Shown in pieces: positions 35,101 through 44,613 of a stretch of DNA of 64,000 bases; the first letter of the stretch is position 1, and each line of letters begins with the position of its first letter. Below the pieces are notes generated by a model. The model searched no databases, was not told the origin of the DNA, and saw only the letters and a list, made by a program, of their open reading frames with translations. The DNA comes from Streptomyces sp. Je 1-79 (GTDB taxonomy: Bacteria; Actinomycetota; Actinomycetes; Streptomycetales; Streptomycetaceae). The stretch lies in NCBI RefSeq assembly GCF_025195125.1, contig NZ_JAMGSL010000002.1, positions 310,001 through 374,000 on the forward strand, written 5' to 3'. A program made the position numbers and the translations under genes.

Positions 35101-35977
35101 CATCCACGAGATGACCGAGGCCCGTGACGTCCGGATGGGCATGTACGGCCACTCCAACCAGGTCGCCCACCACGTCCCGTACATGTACAACGCGGCCGGA
35201 CAGCCCTGGAAGACGCAGGAGAAGGTCCGCGAGGTGCTCTCCCGGCTCTACACGGGAAGCGAGATCGGGCAGGGGTACCACGGCGACGAGGACAACGGCG
35301 AGCAGTCGGCCTGGTACCTCTTCTCCGCGCTCGGCTTCTATCCGCTGGTCATGGGCAGCGGGGAGTACGCGATCGGCTCGCCGCTCTTCACCAAGGCGAC
35401 GATCCGGACGGACGAAGGCCGCAAGCTCGTCGTCGAGGCCCCGCGCAACAGCGCCAGGAACCTGTACGTGCAGGGCGTGAAGCTGAACGGCAAGCGCTGG
35501 AACTCCACCGCGCTGCCGCACGACCTGCTGGCCAGGGGCGGCACGCTGACCTTCGAGATGGGGTCGAAGCCCTCGTCCTGGGGCACGGGCGCGCAGGCGG
35601 GCCCGGTCTCGATCACCCCGGCCGGCAAGGCCCCGGCGCCGCGCACGGACGCGACCACCGGCACCGGCGCGCTCGTCGACAACACCTCGGCGACGTCGGC
35701 GGCGCTGACCTCGGTCGAGCTGCCGGTCACGGAGAAGACGCGCGCGGTGCAGTACACGCTGACGTCGGCGGCGGCGGAATCGGCGCCTACCGGGTGGGTG
35801 TTGCAGGGCTCCAGGGACGGACAGAAGTGGACAGACCTGGACAAGCGGACCGGGGAGACCTTCACTTGGGACCGCCAGACCCGGGCGTTCACGGTCCGGG
35901 CACCGGGCTCGTACACGACCTACCGTCTGGTTCTCGGCCAGGAGGCGCAGTTGGCGGAAGTGGAGCTGCTCCGCTAA
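32159..35977 (+). CDS. Secreted GH92 alpha-mannosidase with two discoidin-like domains
   Basis: A 1272-residue secreted enzyme. Residues 1-39 form a signal peptide with an Arg-rich n-region (RIRTRSRSRNPRFR) and AQA cleavage site. A discoidin/CBM32-like domain lies at about 90-235 (LVDLQPSTKWLVFEP, WTLKGSADGKEWTVLDSREG). The GH92 catalytic region spans about 415-1145: HGFNFWTPVTNAASRSW, MYGHSNQVAHHVPYMYNAA, and DEDNGEQSAWYLFSALGFYP followed by IGSPLF. A second discoidin-like domain closes the protein. GH92 enzymes are calcium-dependent exo-alpha-mannosidases, mostly alpha-1,2. The ATG is preceded by AGGAG. The LacI-like operator just upstream suggests substrate induction. It probably trims mannan or fungal N-glycans; linkage specificity is inferred. 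Confidence 0.9.
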   Translation: MEPRIRTRSRSRNPRFRAAALIASTALVLSSAPSVAQALPGQTNISTREFATSFESDETQPTWRNTVDVGADGAQRASGVDGGFASGIPGNVTDKVVSLRASGENAGSGETKENLVDLQPSTKWLVFEPTAWIEFDLDEPVKVVTYALTSANDAAERDPRDWTLKGSADGKEWTVLDSREGQSFAKRFETKTYEFANDTAYAHYRLEFTKNAGASLTQLADVQFSNGDTSSPVPEEMRSHVDRGPGGSPTAKANAGFTGTRALRYAGTHKPDGRAYSYNKIFDVDTRIARDTELSYRIFPSLPETDLHYPATNVAVDLAFTDGTYLSDLGATDSHGGLLSPRGQGAAKRLYVNQWNQVTSGIGTVAAGKTVDRILVAYDSPRGPAKFQGWIDDISLKARAPEKRLDRLSDYASTTRGTNSSGSFSRGNTFPATAVPHGFNFWTPVTNAASRSWLYEYARGNNADNLPTVQAFAASHEPSPWMGDRQTFQVMPSAAAGTPATDRVERALAFRHEKETARPHYYGVTFENGLKAEITPTDHAALMRFTYPGDDASVVLDNVTAEGGLTLDAANSSFTGFSDVKSGLSTGATRMFVYGVFDAPVTSSAAEGVRGLLRFDAGGDRTVSLRIATSLISVDQAKANLADELPAGSRFERVKERAQDAWDEVLGRVEVEGATHDQLVTLYSSLYRLYLYPNSGFEKVGSKHRYASPFSPMTGPDTPTHTGAKVVDGKVYVNNGFWDTYRTTWPAYSFLTPRKAGELVDGFVQQYKDGGWISRWSSPGYADLMTGTSSDVAFADAFVKGVDFDAEAAYEAALKNATVVAPSRGVGRKGMETSPFLGYASTETHEGLSWSLEGCLNDYGIAKMAQALHKKTGKKRYEEEAAYFLSRAQSYVSLFDKKAGFFQGRDLKGDWRVPSESYDPRIWGHDYTETNGWGYAFTAPQDSRGLAALYGGRKGLGQKLDTYFSTPETASPEFVGSYGSVIHEMTEARDVRMGMYGHSNQVAHHVPYMYNAAGQPWKTQEKVREVLSRLYTGSEIGQGYHGDEDNGEQSAWYLFSALGFYPLVMGSGEYAIGSPLFTKATIRTDEGRKLVVEAPRNSARNLYVQGVKLNGKRWNSTALPHDLLARGGTLTFEMGSKPSSWGTGAQAGPVSITPAGKAPAPRTDATTGTGALVDNTSATSAALTSVELPVTEKTRAVQYTLTSAAAESAPTGWVLQGSRDGQKWTDLDKRTGETFTWDRQTRAFTVRAPGSYTTYRLVLGQEAQLAEVELLR

Positions 35978-36026
35978 CAAAGGGCGAACAGGAGCTTCTA
36001 ACCGAAACAGTTCTGTCACAAACGAA

Positions 36027-36054
36027 TTGACCCGTGAAGATCCTGTGCGAGGAT
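36027..36054 (+). promoter_or_regulatory. Promoter candidate for the first FG-GAP gene
   Basis: TTGACC and GAGGAT are separated by 16 nt, about 77 bp before the GTG at 36131. The hairpin at 36069-36102 would then be in the leader. Confidence 0.4.
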
Positions 36055-36068
36055 CCTTGGGAATGAGT

Positions 36069-36102
36069 GGTCCGCCGCGCCCTCGATCGGGCGCGGCGGA
36101 CC
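36069..36102 (+). terminator. Hairpin between the GH92 and first FG-GAP genes
   Basis: A perfect 14-bp stem (36069-36082 with 36089-36102) and 6-nt loop lies 92 bp after the GH92 stop and 29 bp before the next GTG. It is either the GH92 terminator or a 5'-leader structure. Confidence 0.55.
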
Positions 36103-36130
36103 CGTTTCCACCAGAGATCTGGAGTCTTAC

Positions 36131-37039
36131 GTGGCCAATTCTTCTGGCCTGAACACCACGGGCATCCTGTCCCGTGTCACGGTCGCGGCGATAACCGCGG
36201 CCCTGGTCGCCACGACCACGTCGGCCGTCGCGGCCGACCAGCCGAAGGCCGCCGAGCGCGCCGTGGCGGCGCCGTCCGCCTCCGCGTTCAACACGGAGTC
36301 CGCGGCCGACGCTCCGATCAACGGCCTGTACGGCGTCACCAGCGGCGGCGACCTCTACGTCTACCTGCCGAACGGCGAGGGCGGCCTGGACAGCCGTCTC
36401 CTCAACGGCTACGGCTGGAACTACGCCAAGCACATGACGCAGGCCGACCACGACGCCGACGGCAGCTCCGACGCCATCTGGAGCGTCACCAACGGCAACC
36501 TGGAGCACACCGCCTGGGGTGAGGACCCGGTCACCATCGGCGGCGGCTGGGGCATCTACAACAAGGTGACCTCCGCGGGCAACCTCGGTGGCGCCGGTGC
36601 CGACGACCTGCTCGCGCGGGACGCCTCCGGCAAGCTGTACCTGTACCTGGGCTACGGCAACGGCAAGCTGACCTCGCGCAAGCTGGTCGGCAGCGGCTGG
36701 GGCCAGTACAACCAGATCACCGGCAAGGGTGACCTGACGAACGACGGCAAGGCCGACATCGTCGCGCGCGACGGCTCGGGCAACCTGTACCTGTACAAGG
36801 GCACCGGTAGCTCCACGACCCCGTTCGCCGGGCGCGTCAAGATCGGCAGCGGCTGGAACATGTTCAACAACCTCGTCTCGGTCGGCGACATCGACTTCGA
36901 CGGCATCACGGACCTCGTCGCCCGTGACAACGCCGGCGCGCTGTACCTGTACAAGGGCACCGGCAACGCCGCGAGCGTGTTCAAGCCGCGCGTGAAGATC
37001 GGCACCAGCGGCTGGAACACCTACCGCCTGCTGTTCTGA
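36131..37039 (+). CDS. Secreted FG-GAP/VCBS repeat protein, copy 1
   Basis: A 302-residue exported protein. The signal peptide is MANSSGLNTTGILSRVTVAA... ending at about residue 36 (SAVAAD). The mature part is a chain of FG-GAP/VCBS-type repeats, each with a calcium-site-like acidic turn (DHDADGSSD, DLTNDGKAD, DIDFDGITD) followed by LVARD..G.LYLY strands and a G-SGW turn. Together they would form a beta-propeller like that in integrin alpha chains. No catalytic domain is seen. The GTG has GGAG 6 nt upstream. It is a tandem paralogue of the next gene, including the signal peptide and untranslated ends. Nearby GH92 and chitobiose genes suggest adhesion or glycan binding, which is inference. Confidence 0.82.
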   Translation: MANSSGLNTTGILSRVTVAAITAALVATTTSAVAADQPKAAERAVAAPSASAFNTESAADAPINGLYGVTSGGDLYVYLPNGEGGLDSRLLNGYGWNYAKHMTQADHDADGSSDAIWSVTNGNLEHTAWGEDPVTIGGGWGIYNKVTSAGNLGGAGADDLLARDASGKLYLYLGYGNGKLTSRKLVGSGWGQYNQITGKGDLTNDGKADIVARDGSGNLYLYKGTGSSTTPFAGRVKIGSGWNMFNNLVSVGDIDFDGITDLVARDNAGALYLYKGTGNAASVFKPRVKIGTSGWNTYRLLF

Positions 37040-37098
37040 TCGACCTGGCTGTACTGATCGACCTGCTGTTCTGATCGACCTGCTGTTCTGATCGACGT
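37031..37098 (+). repeat. 17-18-bp tandem repeats of a gene 3' end
   Basis: Units starting at 37031, 37049, 37066 and 37083 each read CTGTWCTGATCGACSTS. The first contains the Leu-Phe-stop codons of FG-GAP copy 1, so the terminal codons and stop have been copied three more times. Confidence 0.85.
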
Positions 37099-37123
37099 CC
37101 TCGGCGTCCGACGAACAGGTGAA

Positions 37124-37157
37124 CGGGCCCCGCTCCTCTTCCGGGGAGCGGGGCCCG
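37124..37157 (+). terminator. Terminator of FG-GAP copy 1
   Basis: A 13-bp stem (CGGGCCCCGCTCC at 37124-37136 with 37145-37157) lies 84 bp past the stop, after the tandem repeats. It is nearly identical in sequence to the hairpin after copy 2. Confidence 0.75.
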
Positions 37158-37208
37158 CTTGCCTTGGCGGCCGCGGACCTCTATCCACCACAGAGACTGG
37201 AGACTTAC

Positions 37209-38138
37209 GTGGCCAACTCCTCTGGCCTGAACACCGCGGGCATCCTGTCCCGTGTCACGGTCGCGACGATAACGGCGGCGCTGGTCGCCACGACGACGAG
37301 CGCGGTCGCGGCCGACGCCCCGAATCCCGCGGAGAAGGCCGCCGCGGCGGCCACCAAGCCCGTGCAGGCACCGAAGGCGGGCATCGCCTCCACGGCCGCC
37401 GAGGCCGACTACCGCTGGCTGGGCGCCGTCACCGGCAACACCCTGTACTGGTACTCCCCGGACAGCACGGGCGGTTACGACTCCCGCATCTGGCAGACCG
37501 ACACGTGGGGCGACGTCAAGCACGCCCAGCAGGCCGACAACGACGGTGACGGTCTCGCCGACGACCTCTGGGTGTGGACCACCGACGGCACCCTCGGCTA
37601 CGCCGACGGTGACACGGCGGACGACGGCATCACCGTCGGCAAGGGCTGGAACATCTACAACAAGGTCCTGGTCCCGGGCAACCTCGGTGGCGCGGCCGCT
37701 CCGGACCTGCTCGCCCGTGACACGTCGGGCAACCTGTACATCTACCTCGGTTACGGCACCGGCAAGCTGACCGGTCGCACCCTGGTCGGCGGCGGCTGGG
37801 GCCAGTACACCCAGATCACCGGCGCCGGCGACCTGAGCGGTGACGGCCTGGCCGACATCGTCGCGCGCGACGGCTCGGGCACGCTGTGGCTGTACAAGGG
37901 CACCGGCAACCAGAAGTCCCCGTTCTCCGCCCGCACCAAGGTCGGCACCGGCTGGAACATGTTCAACAACCTCACGGCCGTGAGCGACCTGGACTTCGAC
38001 GGTCTCGGCGACCTGGTCGCGCGGGACACGTCCGGCAAGCTGTACCGCTACTCGGGCACCGGCGACGCCGCCGCCCCGTTCAAGCCGCGTGTCCTCATCG
38101 GCAGCGGTGGCTGGAACACGTACCGCCTCATGTTCTGA
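37209..38138 (+). CDS. Secreted FG-GAP/VCBS repeat protein, copy 2
   Basis: A 309-residue paralogue of the preceding protein. The signal peptides are almost identical (both start VANSSGLNT-GILSRVTVA). The repeat units match in order: DNDGDGLADDLWVW, DLLARDTSGNLYIYLGYG, GWGQYTQITGAGDLSGDGLA and DLDFDGLGDLVARD. The region between the signal peptide and first repeat differs, with an Ala/Pro-rich linker replaced. The GTG has GGAG 6 nt before it, in the same leader context as copy 1; an upstream in-frame start was rejected because it precedes the signal peptide. It lies 170 bp after copy 1 and is followed by a matching hairpin. Same propeller, surface-binding role proposed. Confidence 0.82.
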   Translation: MANSSGLNTAGILSRVTVATITAALVATTTSAVAADAPNPAEKAAAAATKPVQAPKAGIASTAAEADYRWLGAVTGNTLYWYSPDSTGGYDSRIWQTDTWGDVKHAQQADNDGDGLADDLWVWTTDGTLGYADGDTADDGITVGKGWNIYNKVLVPGNLGGAAAPDLLARDTSGNLYIYLGYGTGKLTGRTLVGGGWGQYTQITGAGDLSGDGLADIVARDGSGTLWLYKGTGNQKSPFSARTKVGTGWNMFNNLTAVSDLDFDGLGDLVARDTSGKLYRYSGTGDAAAPFKPRVLIGSGGWNTYRLMF

Positions 38139-38173
38139 TCGACGCCCTCGGCGTCCGACGGACACAGAACGAA

Positions 38174-38208
38174 CGGGCCCCGCTCCTCTCGTCGAGGAGC
38201 GGGGCCCG
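38174..38208. terminator. Bidirectional terminator between FG-GAP copy 2 and acnA
   Basis: A perfect 15-bp stem (38174-38188 with 38194-38208) and 5-nt loop lies 35 bp after one stop and 21 bp after the convergent acnA stop. Confidence 0.85.
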
Positions 38209-38229
38209 CTTCGTGTGTCACCCGATGCG

Positions 38230-41013
<2,784 letters not shown>

Positions 41014-41014
41014 C

Positions 41015-41048
41015 TAAGGTAAGACTTAGTTAGGTAACCCTTACCGGG
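41015..41048. promoter_or_regulatory. Overlapping iron-box-like (DmdR/IdeR) sequences upstream of acnA
   Basis: TAAGGTAAGACTTAGTTAG (41015-41033) and TTAGGTAACCCTTACCGGG (41030-41048) each match 15 of 19 positions of the IdeR/DmdR-type consensus TWAGGTWAGSCTWACCTWA. They lie 68-101 bp upstream of the acnA start. Confidence 0.5.
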
Positions 41049-41073
41049 TGGGCGGCTGCGGTGCGCCGTAAGC

Positions 41074-41097
41074 AGTTATCTCGATGTCGAGATAACT
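41074..41097. promoter_or_regulatory. Long inverted repeat upstream of acnA
   Basis: AGTTATCTCGA and TCGAGATAACT are perfect 11-bp arms around a TG centre. The core ATCTC-N6-GAGAT recurs at 43016-43031 ahead of the XRE-MurA gene. Confidence 0.65.
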
Positions 41098-41200
41098 CTA
41101 GTGCATCCCCGCCGCTCGGTCATGCCCGGCATGCGTGTGATCGGCGTCATCCGTGCGGAACGCGCGGCGGTACGTGCCCGCGGCTGCCATGACCGCCCGC

Positions 41201-42469
41201 TCAGTCGGCGGACCGGGCCTCGTCCGGAACGGGGAGGGCCCCGTCGAAGTTCGCGCCGGTGAGGATCGCCCCGGTGAGGTCGGCTCCGAGGAGGGTCGCC
41301 TTCGAGAGGTTCGCGTCGGTCAGGTTAGCCCGGGTGAGCTTGGCATCGCCGAGATTCGCGCCCGCCAGGTTCGCTCCCGTCAGGTTCGCGCCGGTCAGAT
41401 CGACGTCCCACATCACGGTGTCGCTCAGGTCGGCTCCGCCGAGAGTCGCGCCGCTGAGGTCCGCCTGCCACATCTCGGCTCCGGACAGTCTCGCCCTGGT
41501 CAGGTTCGCCTTCACGAGATCGGCGCCGTACAACTGGGCCCCTCGCAGGTCGGCGCGGGCCAGAATCGCCCCGGAGAGGTCGGCGTCGGTCAGGTCCGCC
41601 GCGGTCAGGGACGCGTCCCGCAGGTCCGCGTCCCGCAGGGCGATGCCGGTCAGATCCGCCTCGTCGAGTGCCGCGTCGTCGAGCTGCGCCCTCTCCAGAC
41701 TCGTCGTGCCCTCCAGCCGCACCCGCGCCAGGTTCCCTTCCCGCAGGTCCGCCCCGTCCAGGTCCACGTCGACCAGCCGGGAATCCGCCAGGTTCACTCC
41801 GCGTCCCGACGCCTGGTTGAGATCCACGCCCGTGAGTGTCGCCTTCCGCAGATCCGCCCGGATGAGCCTCGCGAAGTCGAGTGACGGGCGGACGGCATCC
41901 GGAGACCTCCCCGACGGCGCGACCTCCCGCCCGAGTTCGATGCCGCGCAGATCCGCGCCCGTCCAGTCGACCTTCGCCGTCCCGTCCTCGCCTCTGGGGC
42001 GGGCCGCCAGGACCTCGGCCACGGCTTTCACGTCGGCGGCCGGGGAAGGACTCTCGCCCGCCTCCATGGTCGCGAAGCCGCCCGCGGGGACGCCCGTGTG
42101 GGTACGCACGTACGCCGACAGAACCGAGATCACCCTCGCCTGATCGCGAGGCGAGTCCTGCATGATGCGCTCCAGTGCGTAGATGCCCCCGAACTTCACA
42201 TCCGGCGAGGCCGTGCCCAAGTGCGTGATCGCCGCACTGAAGCGATCCGTGAGCTGGCCCTCCTCCGCGATCCGCAGCTCCTCCCGGGTCTGGCCCACCG
42301 ACATCCAGGTGAACAGCAGAGCCCCCAGGGCCGCCAGGCCCGGCAGGCCGGCCGCCAGGGTGAGCCACTTGGTACTGCCGTCGGCACCGCCGCCCCGCGA
42401 CGCACTCCTTCGCGGAGCCGCCTCTCGCCTCGTCGCCCCGTGTCGTCGCCGTGGCCGCCGGACTCTCAT
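41201..42469 (-). CDS. Membrane-anchored pentapeptide-repeat protein
   Basis: A 422-residue protein. A basic N-terminus (MRVRRPRRRHGATRREAAPRR) precedes one membrane segment at about 33-56 (WLTLAAGLPGLAALGALLFTWM). A soluble stretch follows with RIAEEGQLTDRFSAAITHLG and GIYALERIMQDSPRD, a pattern often seen just before pentapeptide domains. From about residue 170 to the end there are many A(D/N)LXX units, such as ADLSGAILARADLRGAQLYG. These form a right-handed quadrilateral beta-helix. Function is unknown; some pentapeptide proteins mimic DNA or bind gyrase, but most are uncharacterised. The ATG at 42469 has GAGGAG immediately adjacent, an odd spacing, so the exact start is uncertain. Frame upstream is only antisense to the VOC gene. 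Confidence 0.78.
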   Translation of the reverse strand: MRVRRPRRRHGATRREAAPRRSASRGGGADGSTKWLTLAAGLPGLAALGALLFTWMSVGQTREELRIAEEGQLTDRFSAAITHLGTASPDVKFGGIYALERIMQDSPRDQARVISVLSAYVRTHTGVPAGGFATMEAGESPSPAADVKAVAEVLAARPRGEDGTAKVDWTGADLRGIELGREVAPSGRSPDAVRPSLDFARLIRADLRKATLTGVDLNQASGRGVNLADSRLVDVDLDGADLREGNLARVRLEGTTSLERAQLDDAALDEADLTGIALRDADLRDASLTAADLTDADLSGAILARADLRGAQLYGADLVKANLTRARLSGAEMWQADLSGATLGGADLSDTVMWDVDLTGANLTGANLAGANLGDAKLTRANLTDANLSKATLLGADLTGAILTGANFDGALPVPDEARSAD

Positions 42470-42640
42470 CTCCTCATGGCACAGGAAGACCAAGGATCGC
42501 GCATGCCCGCGGGGCCGTGTCAGCGACTCCGCCCGGATCGTTCGCGCAAGGTCCGCGCACCCGCCCCGACCTTCGCGGCCCGACCCCCGTACGGGTGCGG
42601 ATCGATTGCCGCGGGCGTGCGGCGGGTCGAGGATCGGACC

Positions 42641-42994
42641 ATGTTCAGCGGCGCGCATGTGATTCTCTACACCCCGGACGCGGACGCCGACCGGGCGTTC
42701 CTGAAGGACGCCCTGGGGTTCGAGCACGTCGACGCGGGCGGGGGCTGGCTCGTCTTCCGGCTGCCGCCGGCCGAACTCGCCGTCCATCCCACGGCGGACG
42801 AGCCGAAGCACGAGTTCTATCTGATGTGCGACGACCTCACCGAAACGCTCGCCGCGCTCAGGGAGCACGGGGCCGAGACGTCGGAGCCCAGCGACCAGGG
42901 CTGGGGGCTGCTCGCCTCCGTGCGCCTGCCGAGCGGGTCCGAACTGCCCCTGTATGAGCCCCGTCACCCCACTACTCACGGTTCGTCACCCTGA
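42641..42994 (+). CDS. VOC (glyoxalase/bleomycin-resistance) superfamily protein
   Basis: A 117-residue single-domain VOC protein: FSGAHVILYTPDADADRAFL opens the first beta-alpha-beta-beta-beta unit, GWLVFRLPPAELAVHP ends it, and the second unit is HEFYLMCDDLTETLAALREH through LPSGSELPLYEPRH. The terminal E and the HVIL/LAVHP positions could bind metal. Such proteins are dioxygenases, isomerases, glyoxalases or antibiotic-binding proteins; sequence does not decide. GAGGA lies 7 nt before the ATG. It is divergent from the pentapeptide gene and 49 bp before the XRE-MurA gene. The operator at 43016-43031 lies between, so this gene is probably a separate unit. Confidence 0.82.
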   Translation: MFSGAHVILYTPDADADRAFLKDALGFEHVDAGGGWLVFRLPPAELAVHPTADEPKHEFYLMCDDLTETLAALREHGAETSEPSDQGWGLLASVRLPSGSELPLYEPRHPTTHGSSP

Positions 42995-43015
42995 AGGCCC
43001 ACCCTCGCGAGCCGC

Positions 43016-43031
43016 ATCTCATATCTGAGAT
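43016..43031. promoter_or_regulatory. Inverted repeat at the start of the XRE-MurA gene
   Basis: ATCTCATATCTGAGAT has 6-bp arms and the ATCTC-N6-GAGAT form shared with the acnA upstream site. The right half plus flank, GAGATAAC, is identical in both. It ends 12 bp before the ATG. Confidence 0.6.
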
Positions 43032-43043
43032 AACGTGACGCCC

Positions 43044-44573
43044 ATGGCAGACGACTACCTCGTACGCATCGGCAAGCTCATCCGTGACGCCCGCCAGCAC
43101 CGTGGCTGGACGCAGACGCAGCTCGCCGAGGCCCTGGCCACCAGCCAGAGCGCCGTGAACCGGATCGAACGTGGCAACCAGAACATCAGCCTTGAGATGA
43201 TCGCACGCATCGGCGAAGCACTGGACAGCGAGATCGTGTCCCTGGGATACGCCGGACCCATGCATCTGCGGGTCGTCGGCCGCCGCCGGCTCTCCGGGGC
43301 CATCGACGTCAAGACGAGCAAGAACGCGTGTGTCGCGCTGCTCTGCGGCTCGCTCCTCAACAAGGGCCGCACGGTCCTGCGCCGCGTCGCCCGCATCGAG
43401 GAGGTCTTCCGGCTCCTGGAGGTCCTCAACTCCATCGGGGTACGCACCCGTTGGATCAACGACGGCGTCGACCTGGAGATCGTGCCGCCGGCCGAGCTGG
43501 ACATGGACTCGATCGACGCCGAGGCCGCGATCCGCACCCGCTCGATCATCATGTTCCTCGGCCCGCTGCTGCACCGCCTCGACCGCTTCAAGCTGCCGTA
43601 CGCGGGCGGCTGCGACCTCGGTACGCGGACGATCGAGCCGCACATGATCGCGCTGCGCCGCTTCGGCCTCGACATCACGGCCACCGAGGGGCTCTACCAC
43701 GCGCAGGTCGAGCCGTCCGTGGTCCCCGACCGCCCGATCGTGCTGACCGAGCGCGGCGACACCGTGACGGAGAACGCGCTGCTCGCCGCGGCCCGCCACG
43801 ACGGCGTGACCGTCATCCGCAACGCCTCCTCCAACTACATGGTCCAGGACCTGTGCTTCTTCCTGGAGGCGCTGGGCGTACGGGTGGAGGGCATCGGCAC
43901 GACGACGCTGACCGTCCACGGCGTCCCGCAGATCGACGTCGACGTGGACTACTCCCCCTCCGAGGACCCGGTCGAGGCGATGAGCCTGCTGGCCGCGGCC
44001 GTGGTCACCGAGTCGGAGCTGACGATCCGCCGGGTCCCGATCGAGTTCATGGAGATCGAGCTCGCGGTCCTGGAGGAGATGGGCCTCGACCACGACCGCT
44101 CGCCGGAGTACGCGGCGGACAACGGCCGCACCCGCCTGGTCGACCTGACGGTCCGCCCCTCCAAGCTGGAGGCGCCGATCGACAAGATCCACCCGATGCC
44201 GTTCCCGGGCCTGAACATCGACAACGTGCCGTTCTTCGCGGCGATCGCGGCGACGGCCCAGGGCAAGACGCTGATCCACGACTGGGTCTACGACAACCGG
44301 GCGATCTATCTCACCGACCTCAACCGCCTGGGCGGCCGCCTCCAACTCCTCGACCCCCACCGCGTCCTGGTCGAGGGCCCGACCCGCTGGCGCGCGGCCG
44401 AGATGATGTGCCCGCCGGCCCTGCGCCCGGCGGTGGTCGTCCTGCTGGCGATGATGGCGGCGGAGGGCACGTCGGTCCTGCGGAACGTGTACGTGATCAA
44501 CCGGGGCTACGAGGAGCTGGCGGAGCGCCTGAACTCGGTGGGCGCGCAGATCGAGATCTTCCGGGACATCTAG
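43044..44573 (+). CDS. murA: XRE helix-turn-helix / UDP-GlcNAc 1-carboxyvinyltransferase (MurA-like) fusion
   Basis: A 509-residue fusion. Residues about 5-65 are an XRE/Cro HTH domain (RIGKLIRDARQHRGWTQTQL, then ATSQSAVNRIERGNQN). Residues about 75-509 are a MurA/EPSP-synthase fold. MurA residues are retained: the substrate-site Lys in VKTSKNACVALL (K93) and the PEP-adduct Cys in YAGGCDLGTRTIEPH (C190). MurA adds enolpyruvate to UDP-GlcNAc, the first committed peptidoglycan step. This is the second MurA type found in Streptomyces, not the plain one. The ATG at 43044 is chosen over a GTG at 43035, which would overlap the operator edge. No Shine-Dalgarno is seen. The HTH suggests it also binds DNA, perhaps linking UDP-GlcNAc status to transcription; that is inferred. 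Confidence 0.9.
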   Translation: MADDYLVRIGKLIRDARQHRGWTQTQLAEALATSQSAVNRIERGNQNISLEMIARIGEALDSEIVSLGYAGPMHLRVVGRRRLSGAIDVKTSKNACVALLCGSLLNKGRTVLRRVARIEEVFRLLEVLNSIGVRTRWINDGVDLEIVPPAELDMDSIDAEAAIRTRSIIMFLGPLLHRLDRFKLPYAGGCDLGTRTIEPHMIALRRFGLDITATEGLYHAQVEPSVVPDRPIVLTERGDTVTENALLAAARHDGVTVIRNASSNYMVQDLCFFLEALGVRVEGIGTTTLTVHGVPQIDVDVDYSPSEDPVEAMSLLAAAVVTESELTIRRVPIEFMEIELAVLEEMGLDHDRSPEYAADNGRTRLVDLTVRPSKLEAPIDKIHPMPFPGLNIDNVPFFAAIAATAQGKTLIHDWVYDNRAIYLTDLNRLGGRLQLLDPHRVLVEGPTRWRAAEMMCPPALRPAVVVLLAMMAAEGTSVLRNVYVINRGYEELAERLNSVGAQIEIFRDI

Positions 44574-44613
44574 TGGAGGGCGCGGTGTCAGTGGGGTGCG
44601 TCATTCTGGGGGT

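Noticed and set aside
32183..36508. 1441-codon open frame on the minus strand
   Set aside because: Complement of the GH92 and FG-GAP genes. It lacks domain motifs, and its length is explained by GC bias at third positions.
41153..41884. Plus-strand open frame with regular VR-rich repeats
   Set aside because: The periodicity is the shadow of the pentapeptide repeats on the other strand.
42470..42979. 170-residue N-terminal extension of the pentapeptide protein
   Set aside because: It is antisense to the VOC gene and has no domain features; the ATG at 42469 starts the basic/membrane region.
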